NCBI RefSeq assembly: GCF_028640845.1
Contig: NC_080540.1
Span: forward strand, 169,575,752-169,639,751
DNA from: Ahaetulla prasina
Taxonomy: Eukaryota > Chordata > Lepidosauria > Squamata > Colubridae
Length of the DNA stretch: 64,000 nt
Reading direction: 5' to 3'
The number at the start of each line of letters is the position of its first letter. The stretch's first letter is position 1. Positions 1 to 11,700 of the stretch are shown in pieces. Position numbers and translations under genes: made by a program. Under the pieces are notes generated by a model. The model did no database searches, was not told the origin of the DNA, and saw only the letters and a list, made by a program, of their open reading frames with translations.

Positions 1-410
1 CCATGCTGGCTTGACTCTAAGGTGCCTTTTAAAAAGTTCTGTCCAGAGTGAGACATTTTGGCACCCACATGCCATTATTTAGTCCAGACTACAGGCAACT
101 ATTGGATCATTCGCCAATAATTTTTAATGTATGTATATGTACATTCAAGAGAAATTATTTAAAACATTCCCACCTCTGCAAGAAAAATTATTCTGTGACA
201 ACTATTGGATTTGTCCTGCAAAAACAGATATTAGCACTGGGGTGTTATAATACTTACAAACACGCATAGCACAGTTGGACTGTGTCATTGGTTTAATTCA
301 ATGTTTCTCAGCCTGCATATGTGTGGACTTCAACACTCAGAATTTCCCAGTTAGATAGAGAGGGAGATAGAGAAAGAGCAAAAGAGAAGTGGGGGGCATA
401 GTTAGACAGT

Positions 411-484
411 GAAAAAGGGAGAGAGAGAGAGAGACAGATAGACAGACAGACAGACAGAGACAGAGAGACAGAGAGACAGATTAG
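411..484. repeat. Purine-rich (GAGA/GACA)n simple repeat
   Basis: The segment is tandem GAGA, then GACA units, then mixed units. It is low-complexity DNA, and the pyrimidine-rich reverse frame is not coding. Confidence 0.85.
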
Positions 485-660
485 AGGAAAAAGAGAAGAA
501 AAAAAGTAATTTGAACAAAGAATTAAGGAAAAGGAGAGGTGTAGAAGGGGAAGGACAGGAGATAGTCAGAGGAAGACATAACAGAAACAGTGAGGGATTT
601 TTAAAAACCACACATACAAACCACAGGATCTGAAGAAAAGGTCTCAAAAAGGTCTCAAAA

Positions 661-915
661 GGGCCGCGGTGTGGCTCAGGCTGTAAGAAGCCTGTTATTA
701 AAACACAGCTGCCTGCAATTACTGCAGGTTCTAGTCCCACCAGGCCCAAGGTTGACTCAGCCTTCCATCCTTTATAAGGTAGGTAAAATGAGGACCCAGA
801 TTGTTGGGGGGGCAATAAGTTGACTTTGTAAATATACAAATAGAATGAGACTATTGCCTTAAACACTGTAAGCTGCCCTGAGTCTTCGGAGAAGGGCGGG
901 ATATAAATGTAAATT
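661..915 (+). mobile_element. tRNA-derived SINE, diverged copy
   Basis: The 5' end resembles a tRNA promoter: an A-box-like GTGTGGCTCAGG and a B-box-like GGTTCTAGTCCC. A body shared with the copies at 14265 and 47508 follows (GTTGACTCAGCCTTCCATCC, AAATGAGGACCCAGATTGTT). It ends in an A-rich tail. This is a typical squamate SINE. Confidence 0.8.
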
Positions 916-1094
916 TAAAAAAAAAAAATTAAGCATCTAAATTTAAGTCAGACTTCCCTCAGATGATATAAACACTTTTCCTCACAGAAAACCCTTTTAT
1001 GTCAATTCAGTTTCTTGCTGTTTTGAACTTCTGCATGTTTATTCCACTGGTAAATTAAATTAAATGATTTGGATATTGTAGCCATTATTATTTC

Positions 1095-1100
1095 TTTATT
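1095..1100 (-). terminator. Candidate poly(A) signal for the TRIM gene
   Basis: AATAAA on the minus strand lies about 1.1 kb past the stop codon. A second AATAAA lies at 1043-1038. Neither can be confirmed without transcript data. Confidence 0.2.
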
Positions 1101-1404
1101 TCAGGTACTTTTGTATCACTTCCAACAGAGGTATCCAAGCAATTTACAAAAGATGTGGAAATAATATTAACTAAAATAAATATCCTAAAAGTCCAACATC
1201 AACAACAACAACAATAATAATAATGACCAATGCTAACATACATCCTTGGTACGTACTCCATCACCCCCTCAATCCCCATGAATTGTTTTTCAGGTCCCCT
1301 TTTAGATGGAAAAAAAAAAGGAGGGGACTCATTTAGAGGTAAAGGGCTTTATGACAGAAAAACTGTAGAAAGGCAATATTGCATGAAATTACAGAAATAA
1401 GCTA

Positions 1405-1793
1405 CCGTATATACTCGAGTATAAGCCGAGTTTTTCAGCACATTTTTTGTGCTGAAAAACGTCCCCTCGGCTTATACTCGGGTCTATACGGCTTATACTC
1501 AAGTTGTTTTTTTTTTAAGCCCCTCGGCTTATACTCGAGTATATACGGCTTATACTCGAGGTTTTTTTTTTTCTTTTTTTCACATTTTACCGGACTGAAG
1601 CCCTGCCGGTGCAGTGAGAGGGCGGGGCGGGGGAGCCGGCAGCCTTCTCTGCTGAGGGAGGAGGTTTCCAACCGGTAGGTGCCCCATTTCCCACCCTCGG
1701 CTTATACTCGAGTCCCCAGTTTACCCCAGTTTTTGGGGTAAAATTGGGGACCTCGGCTTATACTCGGATCGGCTTATATTCGAGTATATACGG
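1405..1793. mobile_element. Mariner-like MITE with CCGTATATACTCGAG inverted termini
   Basis: The termini CCGTATATACTCGAGTATAA and its inverse CTCGG..ATTCGAGTATATACGG are flanked by TA on both sides (1403-1404 and 1794-1795). TA duplication fits the Tc1/mariner superfamily. The interior is GC-rich, with repeated copies of the terminal motif, and no transposase is present. Confidence 0.75.
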
Positions 1794-1915
1794 TATGCCT
1801 ATTCCATATCCAAAGATCTATTTGGAAACATTTTTCTGATGCAGGAATGACCTCTGTCTCAGAGGGTGAAAATGTGGTAAAGAGACTCAGAGGAGAATAG
1901 CATAAGTAAAGAATG

Positions 1916-2098
1916 CCCCAAAGGTGCTTTTTCCAAGAGGCAACTGGACTTTTTGGTTTTTCTTTGAAGACGTTTCGCTTCTCATCCAAGAAGGATGAGA
2001 AGCGAAACGTCTTTCGCTTCTTGGATGAGAAGCGAAACATCTTCAAAGAAAAACCAAAAAAGTCCAATTGCCTCTTGAAAAAGCACCTTTGGGACAAC
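1916..2098. repeat. Palindromic repeat with hammerhead-like hairpin
   Basis: The left arm (about 1916-1992) is the near-perfect reverse complement of the right arm (about 2020-2098). Each arm carries a hairpin GCTTCT..AGAAGC followed by GAAAC. A related degenerate copy lies at 60556-60660. It looks like two head-to-head copies of a dispersed retroelement end. Confidence 0.7.
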
Positions 2099-2195
2099 CA
2101 TGACTTGGATGACTGAGAATCTCCATGGACATAAGTAAGGAATAGCATCACCTGGTTGTCCCATTCCAGATTAAACGCTTCGTGTGGAACTGGCC

Positions 2196-2779
2196 CTAGA
2201 GGTGTGAAAAGGTCTCAATGGCCAGAAGAGAAAGACTTGACTGATCTTTGGCTGGCTGGATAACGAGGGGAGCATCGTTGAGACCCCCAGCCCGGATTCC
2301 AGGATAGAAGTAAGGTCGAAGGGTCTCAGAGAAGGAATCCAAGAAGGTAAATATGTGGGACCCGGTATCGCTATTATAGAAAGAAACCTCTCCTGCGTCG
2401 TAGTCCAGGAAGATACCAATCAGCTTTGGCTTTGCTCTGAGCGCTAGTTCTGTGAGTGGAGAGGTAAGCGCTGCATACTCATCCCCATTCCTCAGCCATA
2501 TGGTCCAGAACCCTATTGCCGGCGAGGGGGTGAAGATACCTTGGCGGCTCACTGATTCTTTGCACACTCCCAGTGTCCAGCTGGACTTGCCTTCCACGCA
2601 CACCACCCAGTAATGTCTTCCAAAGGTGAACTGCTCACGGCCCATTAAACAAGTACATGTTTCAAAGCGAGACGAGCTCTTGGGCAGATCTTGCCTTTGA
2701 TCCATCACTTGAACGCTGAGGAGATCCTCGGATAAGAGCAGGTAAGGATTAGCTGTATCCGGATCAAAGGTCACCGATG
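2196..2779 (-). CDS. TRIM gene exon 6: PRY-SPRY (B30.2) domain and stop
   Basis: The exon begins ASVTFDPDTANPYLLLSEDL, a PRY box, and continues with SPRY signatures: RHYWVV, SSWTLGV, LIGIFLDYDAGEVSFYN and LRPYFYPGI. TAG is at 2198-2196. The acceptor is TTTCAG. The frame has no disruption, so the target-binding domain looks intact. Confidence 0.94.
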
Positions 2780-5700
2780 CTGAAAGCAGAAATAGAGACC
2801 ATCTTGTTTTTCCAGCCATAGCAAAGGTATACCACTGTCAAGTTTTTGGGTCAGGAATACCATTGTCAAGTTTTGGGTCAGACTTTTAATTTGCCCCTCC
2901 TTGTCCCCAATGACCTTGTGATGCTAGGAGGGAAACCTGTCCAAATCCCTGAGATCCATGGTCAGGTGAGAACTTGAACACATAACCTAATCTAATACAT
3001 TAAGCCAGGGGTGTCAAACTCGATTTCACTGAGGGCCACATCAGAGTTGTGTTTGACCTTGTGGGGTGGGTGTGGCCAGGGTAGGTGTGGCCAGCTCGAC
3101 ATTGCTCCTGTCGGGGATGCTTGTGGCGGCCCAAACACTCTACCGGTGAAAACGGGATCCCAAGCTCTGTTTTCAGCTGCAACGGCCTCCTGCAACTCTC
3201 TGCCAGTGAAAACAGCTTGGGGGTGCCACCCTAGTGAGCTCCATCCAGAGGATTGCAAGTAGCTGAAATGGCCTTCTGCAACCCTCTGCCAGCAAAAACA
3301 GAGCTCGGGAGGGCCGCACTCAGCCCTCCCAAGTTCTGTTTTTGCTGGCAGAGGCACTGTAGGCCGGTCCTTCACTGTTTCCAGCACAGCCCCACGAGCC
3401 AGATCTAAGCATCCCGTGGGCCGGATCTGGCCCCTGGGCCTTGAGTTTGACACCCCTGCATTAAGCCCAGCATGACATAAGCACCTCTCAATTACCATTG
3501 TATCTTTGCAATGACTCCATCAAGCCAGGAACATCATAGGAGTCTTGCAATTCCATCGAAATAGGCTGTGGTTCTTTCAGGGATAGTCCTTCACTCCTGG
3601 GGAGAAATAGCAATAGCGCTTAGACTTATAGACCGCTTCACAGTGCTTTACAGCCCTCTCTAAGCAGTTTATGGAGTCAACGTATTGCCCCCAACAATCC
3701 GAGTCCTCAGTTATCCCACAGGAATTAAAAGCAGGTCATTCTTGACATATAAGAATTTGTTTTGCAACTCTTCAAACTTATGGTAGCCCTAAAACAAGCG
3801 ACTCCTCACTCTTATGACTATTAGAGCATCCCCATCGTCCTGTGATCAAAAATTCAGGCTCTTGGCAACCAGCATGTATTTATACAGTTGCAGCATGCCA
3901 GGGTCATGGGATCTCCATTTGTGACCTTCCCAACTGGTTTACAACAAGCAAAGTCAATGGGAGAAGCCAGATTCGCTTAACAACTGCAGTGATTCATTTC
4001 ACCGTCACAAAAAAAGGTTGTAAAATTGGTCACAACTCACTTAAACAACTGCTTTGCTTAGCAACAGAAATTTTGGGCCAATTGTAGTCCTAGGTTGAAG
4101 AGTACCTATAAATGCAAGCCTTTATCTGGAAGCAAACGTCAATCAGGATTTATTACAAAATTAAACCTGCAAATAATTGTCTAAATTTAGTATACTAACC
4201 TGGTCAAGGTCCTTTTTACATCCTAGAAGGAAAAAACAAAAAATATGGTAAATGCTTTAGTATGTTTTTAAAACATTGCTGAAAGAACTTATAAAGAATC
4301 CTATTGTTAAAGCTGCTCTATCAAACGTTATACGACAGGGGTGTCAAACTCAATTTCATTGAGGGCCGCATCAGGGTTGCGTTTGACTTTGGGGGGGGGC
4401 AGAGTGGGTGTGGGCAGGATGGGCGGGCTCAATGTCACTCATGTCAGGGGCGCCTGTGGTGGCCTGAGCGCTCTGCCAGCAAAAACAGGCTCCCGAACTC
4501 CATTTTCAGCTGCAACAGCTTCCTGCAACCTCTGCCAGTGAAAACGTAGCTCAAGAGGGCTACCTGCGGCCTTCCCAAGCTCCGTTTTTGTTGTCAGGGG
4601 CACCACAGGTCGTTCCTTTGCAGTTTCCAGGGTGGTGCCAAGGGACAGATCTAAGCACCTTGTGGGCCGGATCCGGTCCCTGGGCCTTGAGTTTGACACC
4701 CCTATTATATGATCTGTTGCTATTTTTTGGGAGGAGGGTAGATATTTTGTTTTTAGTCCTCAAGGTTCTAAGGAGTCCAGTTAAAATGTTGGGTGGGGGG
4801 AGAGGAATGATGCTTTCAGCAGCTTTGCCATTTTCTTAAAATACAACCTCAGATGTTGTCCCTCAGATAACATAGGGTTTAGCACAGTGCTTGGATATTC
4901 TAGGACAGCAGTCACCAACTGGTGGTCCGTGGACCACTGGTGGCCGTGAGAAAATTTTGGTGGTCTGCAGAAAAATTATTTGCATTTTTTATATTGCACT
5001 AAATCAGGGGTCCTCAAACTACGGCCCCTGGGTTGAGTTGAGTTGGCAAAACAACTCAGTTCAAATTGGATCTGATGGAGAAGGAGGCTCAGCAGAAGCC
5101 ACCTCACTGAGGACTACGAACATAGGCTTTCCAAGCAGAGGGAAGACCTGTGGGAGTGCAAGGCCAGGTGCTGGGGCCTGGAGGCTCAGCGGGCTGAGAT
5201 GATCAGCCAGTTCCAGGCCATGATGCGGTCCCACTGGAATAAGGTCCTCCAGCTCTTCGCCACCAGTGGCACTTCCCTCCAGCCTTTGCCCAAAGCCCTG
5301 TACCAGGAGGCCGAAGCAGACCCCAAGTTGGAATTTTTGCCCCCCCCCCCCGACCCACACAAAAAGACCCCGAAGGGGGGGACTCTCTGCAGCAAAACAA
5401 ACGTTCATTGCACGTATCCAGCCCAGGGGCCGTAGTTTGAGGACCCTTAATTTAGTGCAATATAAAAAATGCAAATAATTTTTCTGCGGACCAGCAAAAT
5501 TTTCTCACGGACCATGAGTTGGTGACTGCTGATCTAGGATATATGCAATTCATAGCTTATCAATCACTTTGTATACTACCTCAACTTCCAATGTCACATT
5601 GCTCAGAAAAAAACATAGGATACAATAGCAACCACAAAATTGAAAAAGCTTCCCCAGAATCCAGTCCCATTACAAATGCAATAATGCCAGCTTCTAACTG

Positions 5701-8700
5701 TTGGAACTTTAAAATTCTAGAAATGGCAATGAGCCAATGTTGCCTTCTGTTCATTCTACATTCTATCCTTTGGCAGCACCAGTTCTGGAACAATTTCATG
5801 ATTAATTATACAAGAAACACAGCAAAGCAACACGAAAAGAGAGTTGCAAGAAATTATTGAGCTCTTTAGCAAAGAGTCCCTGCCGATTTTACTGTTGTGC
5901 TGTTTACTGTAGTGCTGTTTCCTTCCCCACTGAAGTGGTACCTATTTATCTATTCACATTTACTCATATTTATTCACATTTACATGCCTTCAAGCTGCAA
6001 GGTGCAGTGGTGGATTGTCCCCGGTTCAGACCAGTTCTATAGAACCGATAGTAAAACCGGCGGGAGGCTCCGCCCACTGACCCGAACATCATCAAAAGTG
6101 ATCTGCGCATGCGCGGACACGATGCGAACTGGTAGTAAAGGTAAGTAGAACCTACCCCTGGCGAGGTGGGCAGGAGTTAGGCGCTCACCCCATTGCGCAA
6201 TGCTTGGGACTGGAACCCGGGCTGTTCCAGTCAACAAGCCTAGCATCTTAGCCACTGAGCCCTTGCGCTGCCCTCTGTAGCAAGAGGCCATGGCAAATGT
6301 GCTGCGTGTAGCCAGTGCTTTCTCTTGCTCCTTTCAGCTGGCTTATTCTGAACGACCTCACCTTGAGCAAAGCAGCCGCAGGTTTTTGGCATTTATGTTC
6401 CATCTCTACGATGAGGTTTTGCAGTCCAGCACACTGCTCAAGAAGGAAGTCTGAATTCCTCTCCAACTTCTTCAGTGTTGCCAGCTCTTCCTCCTGAAGA
6501 TGCTTCAAAAGCAGCTTCTCCTCTTCAGTCATTGCCTGGCGGCGTTTTTCAAACCCTGATACGATGAGTGCTCTCTGTTTCTTGACTTTGTTCTAGCAGG
6601 GGGATTGAGAGAAAGCAGTGCTGGACATTGGATGATTCAAACTAATATTAAAAGAATATATTAAAACATTTCTTTAGTATGAGAGAAATATTTTAATAAA
6701 TATTAAATATTTATTAGTAAATATTAAAGTATGGTTAATATTAAAATAATATTATATTATTTTCCTTAATAATGCTAATTCCCATTCAGGAGGTAACATT
6801 GAAGCACCTGCCTTTTCTAGAGTGAAAATAATCCATTAGTGAGCATATATTACCGTATTTTTCAGAGTATAAAATGTACCTTTCCCCCCCCCCCCCAAAA
6901 AAAGAGGGTGAAAATCTGGGTGTGTCTTATACTCCGAATGTAGACCCACCCAGCTTCTCAAATGGAGGTTTCAGAGGCTGAAAAAAGCCTCAGAAACGAA
7001 GCTTCAGAAAAAAAGCCTCCAAACAGAGCTTCAGAGGCTTTTTTTCTGAAGCTGTTTCGGAGGCTTTCAGAGGCAGGAAAAAAAAGGTTTTTTGTTTTGA
7101 AATAGAGTTTTTGAGGTTTCAGAGGCAGGGAAAAAAAGCAAAAAAAAGCAAGGCACAGAGCTCACAACCAATGACCTGTTGCTAAAATTCACTTCTGGGA
7201 ACAGCTGATTATATTATAGGTGTTCCGGGAGGCCAATCCACCTGCCAATAAGCTTTTTTCTTATTTTCCTCCCCAAAAACTAAGGTGTGTTTTATACTCT
7301 GGTGCGTCTTATACCCCGAAAAATACGGTAATTACAATCAGGATCAAATTAACATCCATCAACATATGACCAAGGAGCAATGGATAGTGAATAAATCCAT
7401 TACAGATCTGCTTTAGCTCAAAGCAAATTCCTACCCACATCCAGATGCCAACAACAAATGGAGCCCTTCATTGTCCTGCCCCTAAAAAAAAAAATCATTC
7501 AAACTAACAAAGTTTGTACAAGGTAATATAAAAGGAATGTAGCTTTGGGGGAAAAAATAATAAAGATTGCTACTACTTAGATCCTTGTGCAAATGATCTA
7601 CTGCCGTGTTGTGAAATGTGTTGATTTGCCTAATTTGTCTCTATGTACTTTATTTTATTTTTTGGTCTTTCATTGCCGCTTCAGTGAATTTACCTGGGGC
7701 CCACCTTAAGCTGACCAGCCCATCCCCAATCTTTCTTGGTTCTTTTTACAATTGGTTTTACATTGGATATCTTCCAACCTTCTGGACCAGAACGGAGGGA
7801 CAAATTACACGGTTTTGTTTTCAGCAATGCTTAAATCTTTGTCACCATCTGTACTTCCTGGTTTTCCTGTAACCCGCTTTGCTATTTCCCAACATCATGT
7901 TTTGTATGTATTTATACTGAAAACTGCCAAAATGCAATGTTTTATTGTAGCGGATTTGTGGTTTGCCTTTAAAGCGTTAAAAAACAAACTTTGTAACTGT
8001 AAGAAAGTACAGCAATATGTTTATCTCTTCAGAATTCTTTTTTCCTGCTGAGTTTTGAGTTGCTCTGGGTATTTTAGTTGATAATTGGTGCTTGGAGATC
8101 CATATCTAAGCTACTAAGTAAATTTTAAATCAGTGCTCAAGGACAAGTCGGAGATGCAAGTCGATTGTGGTTTGATCTGGGGAAAATGTTAGTAAGGGGC
8201 GTGCATAAGAGCACCAGCGTGCCTACCATCCCCGTCCTAATGTTCCCTTTAATTGTATTCATTTTATGTATTCAATTCATGCTTATACTTATATATATAT
8301 ATTTATTTTTATTTTATTTATTTATTTGTCATAACAGTAGACATAAGCATAAGCATGAAGTATCTATACAACATATAAGTATATATATGGGTATAAGCAT
8401 GTAATAACTATATAAATTGTATATAATGAAGGAAACAGTAGGACAGGAACGATAGGCACGTTTGTGCTCTTATGCACGCCCTTTATAGACCTCTAATATG
8501 TACATATTATTATGTATCATATATATATATATATATATATGTTTTCTGAGGTTTTCGCGGGTGTTTGTATGTAGGTCTTTGGTTATTCGGGTTTTCTCCC
8601 GTGTAAAATTGGAAGTGTCTTGGCGACGTTTTGACGAAATCCCATTCGTCATCTTCAGGCTAGGTGTTTACAGCTTCGTGTTTCTAGGAGAAAAGCTTCT

Positions 8701-11700
8701 CCTAGAAGCACCTAGAAACACCTCCTATTGTATATATGTATTATGTTCATATTATCTAATATGTACTTGACAAAATAAATAAATAAATAAAATAGTGCCT
8801 GAAAATCAAATTGCTTTTTATGGTTCCATTTGCTCTGGGGAAAATAAGTTTGCTAGTGCCCAGAAATCCAATTGTTTTTTTTAAAGCACAGCTTTAGGGA
8901 GTTACCCAGAAACACTAAACTGGTCTATGCAAGCCGAGAATTTTGTGAATCTTCTTTGTGTGGGAAGGGATTTCCTTTCTGTAATCTTTTCAGCCAGAGC
9001 AGCCCCATAGTTTAATTGTAAAGAGTCTCTGGCAAATGTGTCATCCTTCCTGCCTGTGGAAGTTTAGCCACATTCCTTATAACCGAAAAAGCGAAACAAT
9101 GAACTGCGGTTCTTTCACACATAATGATCCCTAACACCCACCCACCCACCCCAGGCAAGGGTCAAGAGTCTTTGAGAGACTGTGAAATACCTTACACACA
9201 GACAGAGGTCAGGTCCTCAGAACCAGCTCCTGACCCTTGTGGGATCAGGAGGTTATCACGGGGTCTTTTAAGCTCTCCAGGTTCAATAATGCTTTTTTTA
9301 TCTTTGAATCTGAAGGGCTTAAAGCCGCCTTGATACGCCAACAATTTGAGCAACTGTGGATCTTTCCCAACATCTGAGCCAAGTAGCTAACTGCTGACTC
9401 ACTTCTGGGTTGTAAAAGAGCTTGCGGGAAAGAAAGCAAACACACCCGAGGCAAATACACGTGCAGTAAGTATGTGCTGGCACTTCTTGCCTCACTGAGA
9501 ATGAGGAACCGGCCACATAAATCCATCACTTCTTTGGCACTTTTTGCCCTGCTTCTATTTCTCCTATGGGGCTGTTCTTCACTTCCCCCAACTACTATAC
9601 AAATAGGCCCCCATAACTGTTTTATTTTCTGCCGTGGACTTCTGTTGCCTTTATCTCACATTCAGTCCACCTGTAGAGGCAGCATAAAGTCATTTATTCT
9701 TATTTCAGTATTAAGACTGTGTTTTTTTTTATTCTTTACCCGATAGGATTTTTGCTGTGATAAATTTCATGTGGTTGGTGATGCAGTCAGAATTTAGGGT
9801 CATTTTAGGCTTGGTGGGTAAGCTCTCTTCCTTCCCCCCACAACTGGAAACTGTCCTTCCTTGACCATTTTGGCTTGGCTGAGAGATACCGAAGTTACAC
9901 AGAGGCATCTGCTTTATAATACTGACCAAAGCTTAAGAGCTACTCAGACCTCAATTTATGGACTACAAATAAAAGAACACTTTTCCAACAGCAACCACAG
10001 CATGATAGACTTTTGTCTCAATATACGCCCCTACAAAAATCTTCATAATAATGGTATCCCAAATTACAATTTCAAAAAAGCCAACTATGACCTTATAAAC
10101 AATGACCTCTCATCTCTTGACTGGCAAAATCTGTTCTCAACCTGTATCACTGCTGAAGACCACTATAGAATTTTCCTACTTGAAGTCAATAGAGTCATTA
10201 AACTTTACATACCACAAACCATTACCAAAATTAAAAAAAACAAATTACCCGTATCAATAAAAAAGCTCCAATCCAAAAAAAAAAAATCCCTCTGGAGAAG
10301 AAACAAAAAGGGCTATGTAGCAAATTTCAAAAACTGCTACAGAAATATATGCAACCAAATAAAAACTGAATGCACCAATTATCACACCAAGCAAGAAGAA
10401 AACTTTCTGCGCACAAATTCCAATCGTGCTTTTTATAATTTTGTGAATAACAAACTTAAAGACTTAAGATCCATCCCACCACTAAAAGAATCTAACAGCA
10501 AAGAATATAATGATGAAACAGTTAAAGCAAACCTCTTTAACACATTCTTTGGCTCAGTCTTTGTTAACAGTAATGGCTCATACCATCATTCCGCAGTGGT
10601 ACCAACAATGAGTACAATGACCTAACACATATAGACTTCACAGAAGATAATGTTGAAAAAGCTCTTCGCAAACTGAAACCATCCCTATCTGTTGGACCTG
10701 ATGGACTATGTGCATATGTCTTAAAAAAAACTTTCCACTAATATAGCAGAACCCCTAAGCATAATCTTTGAAAAAGCTTTCACAACCAGTTCCCTTCCCA
10801 AACTTTGGTCACTAGCCATGGTCATCCCTGTCTTCAAAAAAGGAGACCCCAGCCTAGTAGAAAATTACAGACCAATCTCTCTATGCTGCGTCACCTGCAA
10901 AGTAATGGAATCTATAATCAACCAATCCATTACCCTCCACCTAGAAACAAACAACCTACTCTCTAATAAACAATTTGGTTTCAGAAAAAAATTATCATGT
11001 AACTTAAAACTTCTTCACTGCAAAAACATATGGACTACAAATCTTGATCAAGGCAAATCAATAGATGCAATCTACATAGACTTCTGCAAAGCTTTTGGAC
11101 TCAGTAGTACATGATAAACTTATCCTAAAACTAAAATCCTATGGCATTTCAGGATCCCTTCACAATTGGATATCTGCTGTTCTTTTTTTTATATAAGAAA
11201 GTTTTATTTTTACATTCATATCCAACAACTCATCCAATGTACAGTCATATACAATTAGTTGGGCTTGCCCAGTCACCACCCACTCCTTTTAACTCTCTTC
11301 CCTCTTCTACCTTCTTCTACTTTCCAGACCTTCCTCCCTTTCTCTTATCTACATCCTCTCCTCCCTCCACCCTACACCTTTCTTCTCCCTCTTCTACCCC
11401 TCTTCCTTCCTCTTCTCCCTCTTCTACCCCTCTTCTCCTCTTCCCTACCTCCTACTCTCTCCTCCTTTCTCCCTCCCCACCATTCTAAAATGGTAGCTGG
11501 ACAGACCCGACCCTACATTAATTATATTTATACATCTTCAATAATCCCTGTACATTAACCATCACTCCATCCTCTACCCTCATCCCCCCCCAGTTCCCCT
11601 CCCCCTTACCCCCCCCCCGACTTCCCAGAACAAAATCAAAACTAACAATCATAATCCAAAATAAATCTTAAATTATAAACTCTAGTCACTCCACACATAA

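Noticed and set aside
2171..2419. Alternative frame over the SPRY exon
   Set aside because: It is a shadow of the TRIM exon 6 frame.
4744..5478. Overlapping open frames on both strands with Pro-rich and Gly-rich peptides
   Set aside because: They lie inside nested hAT elements and follow from GC content and a poly-C run.
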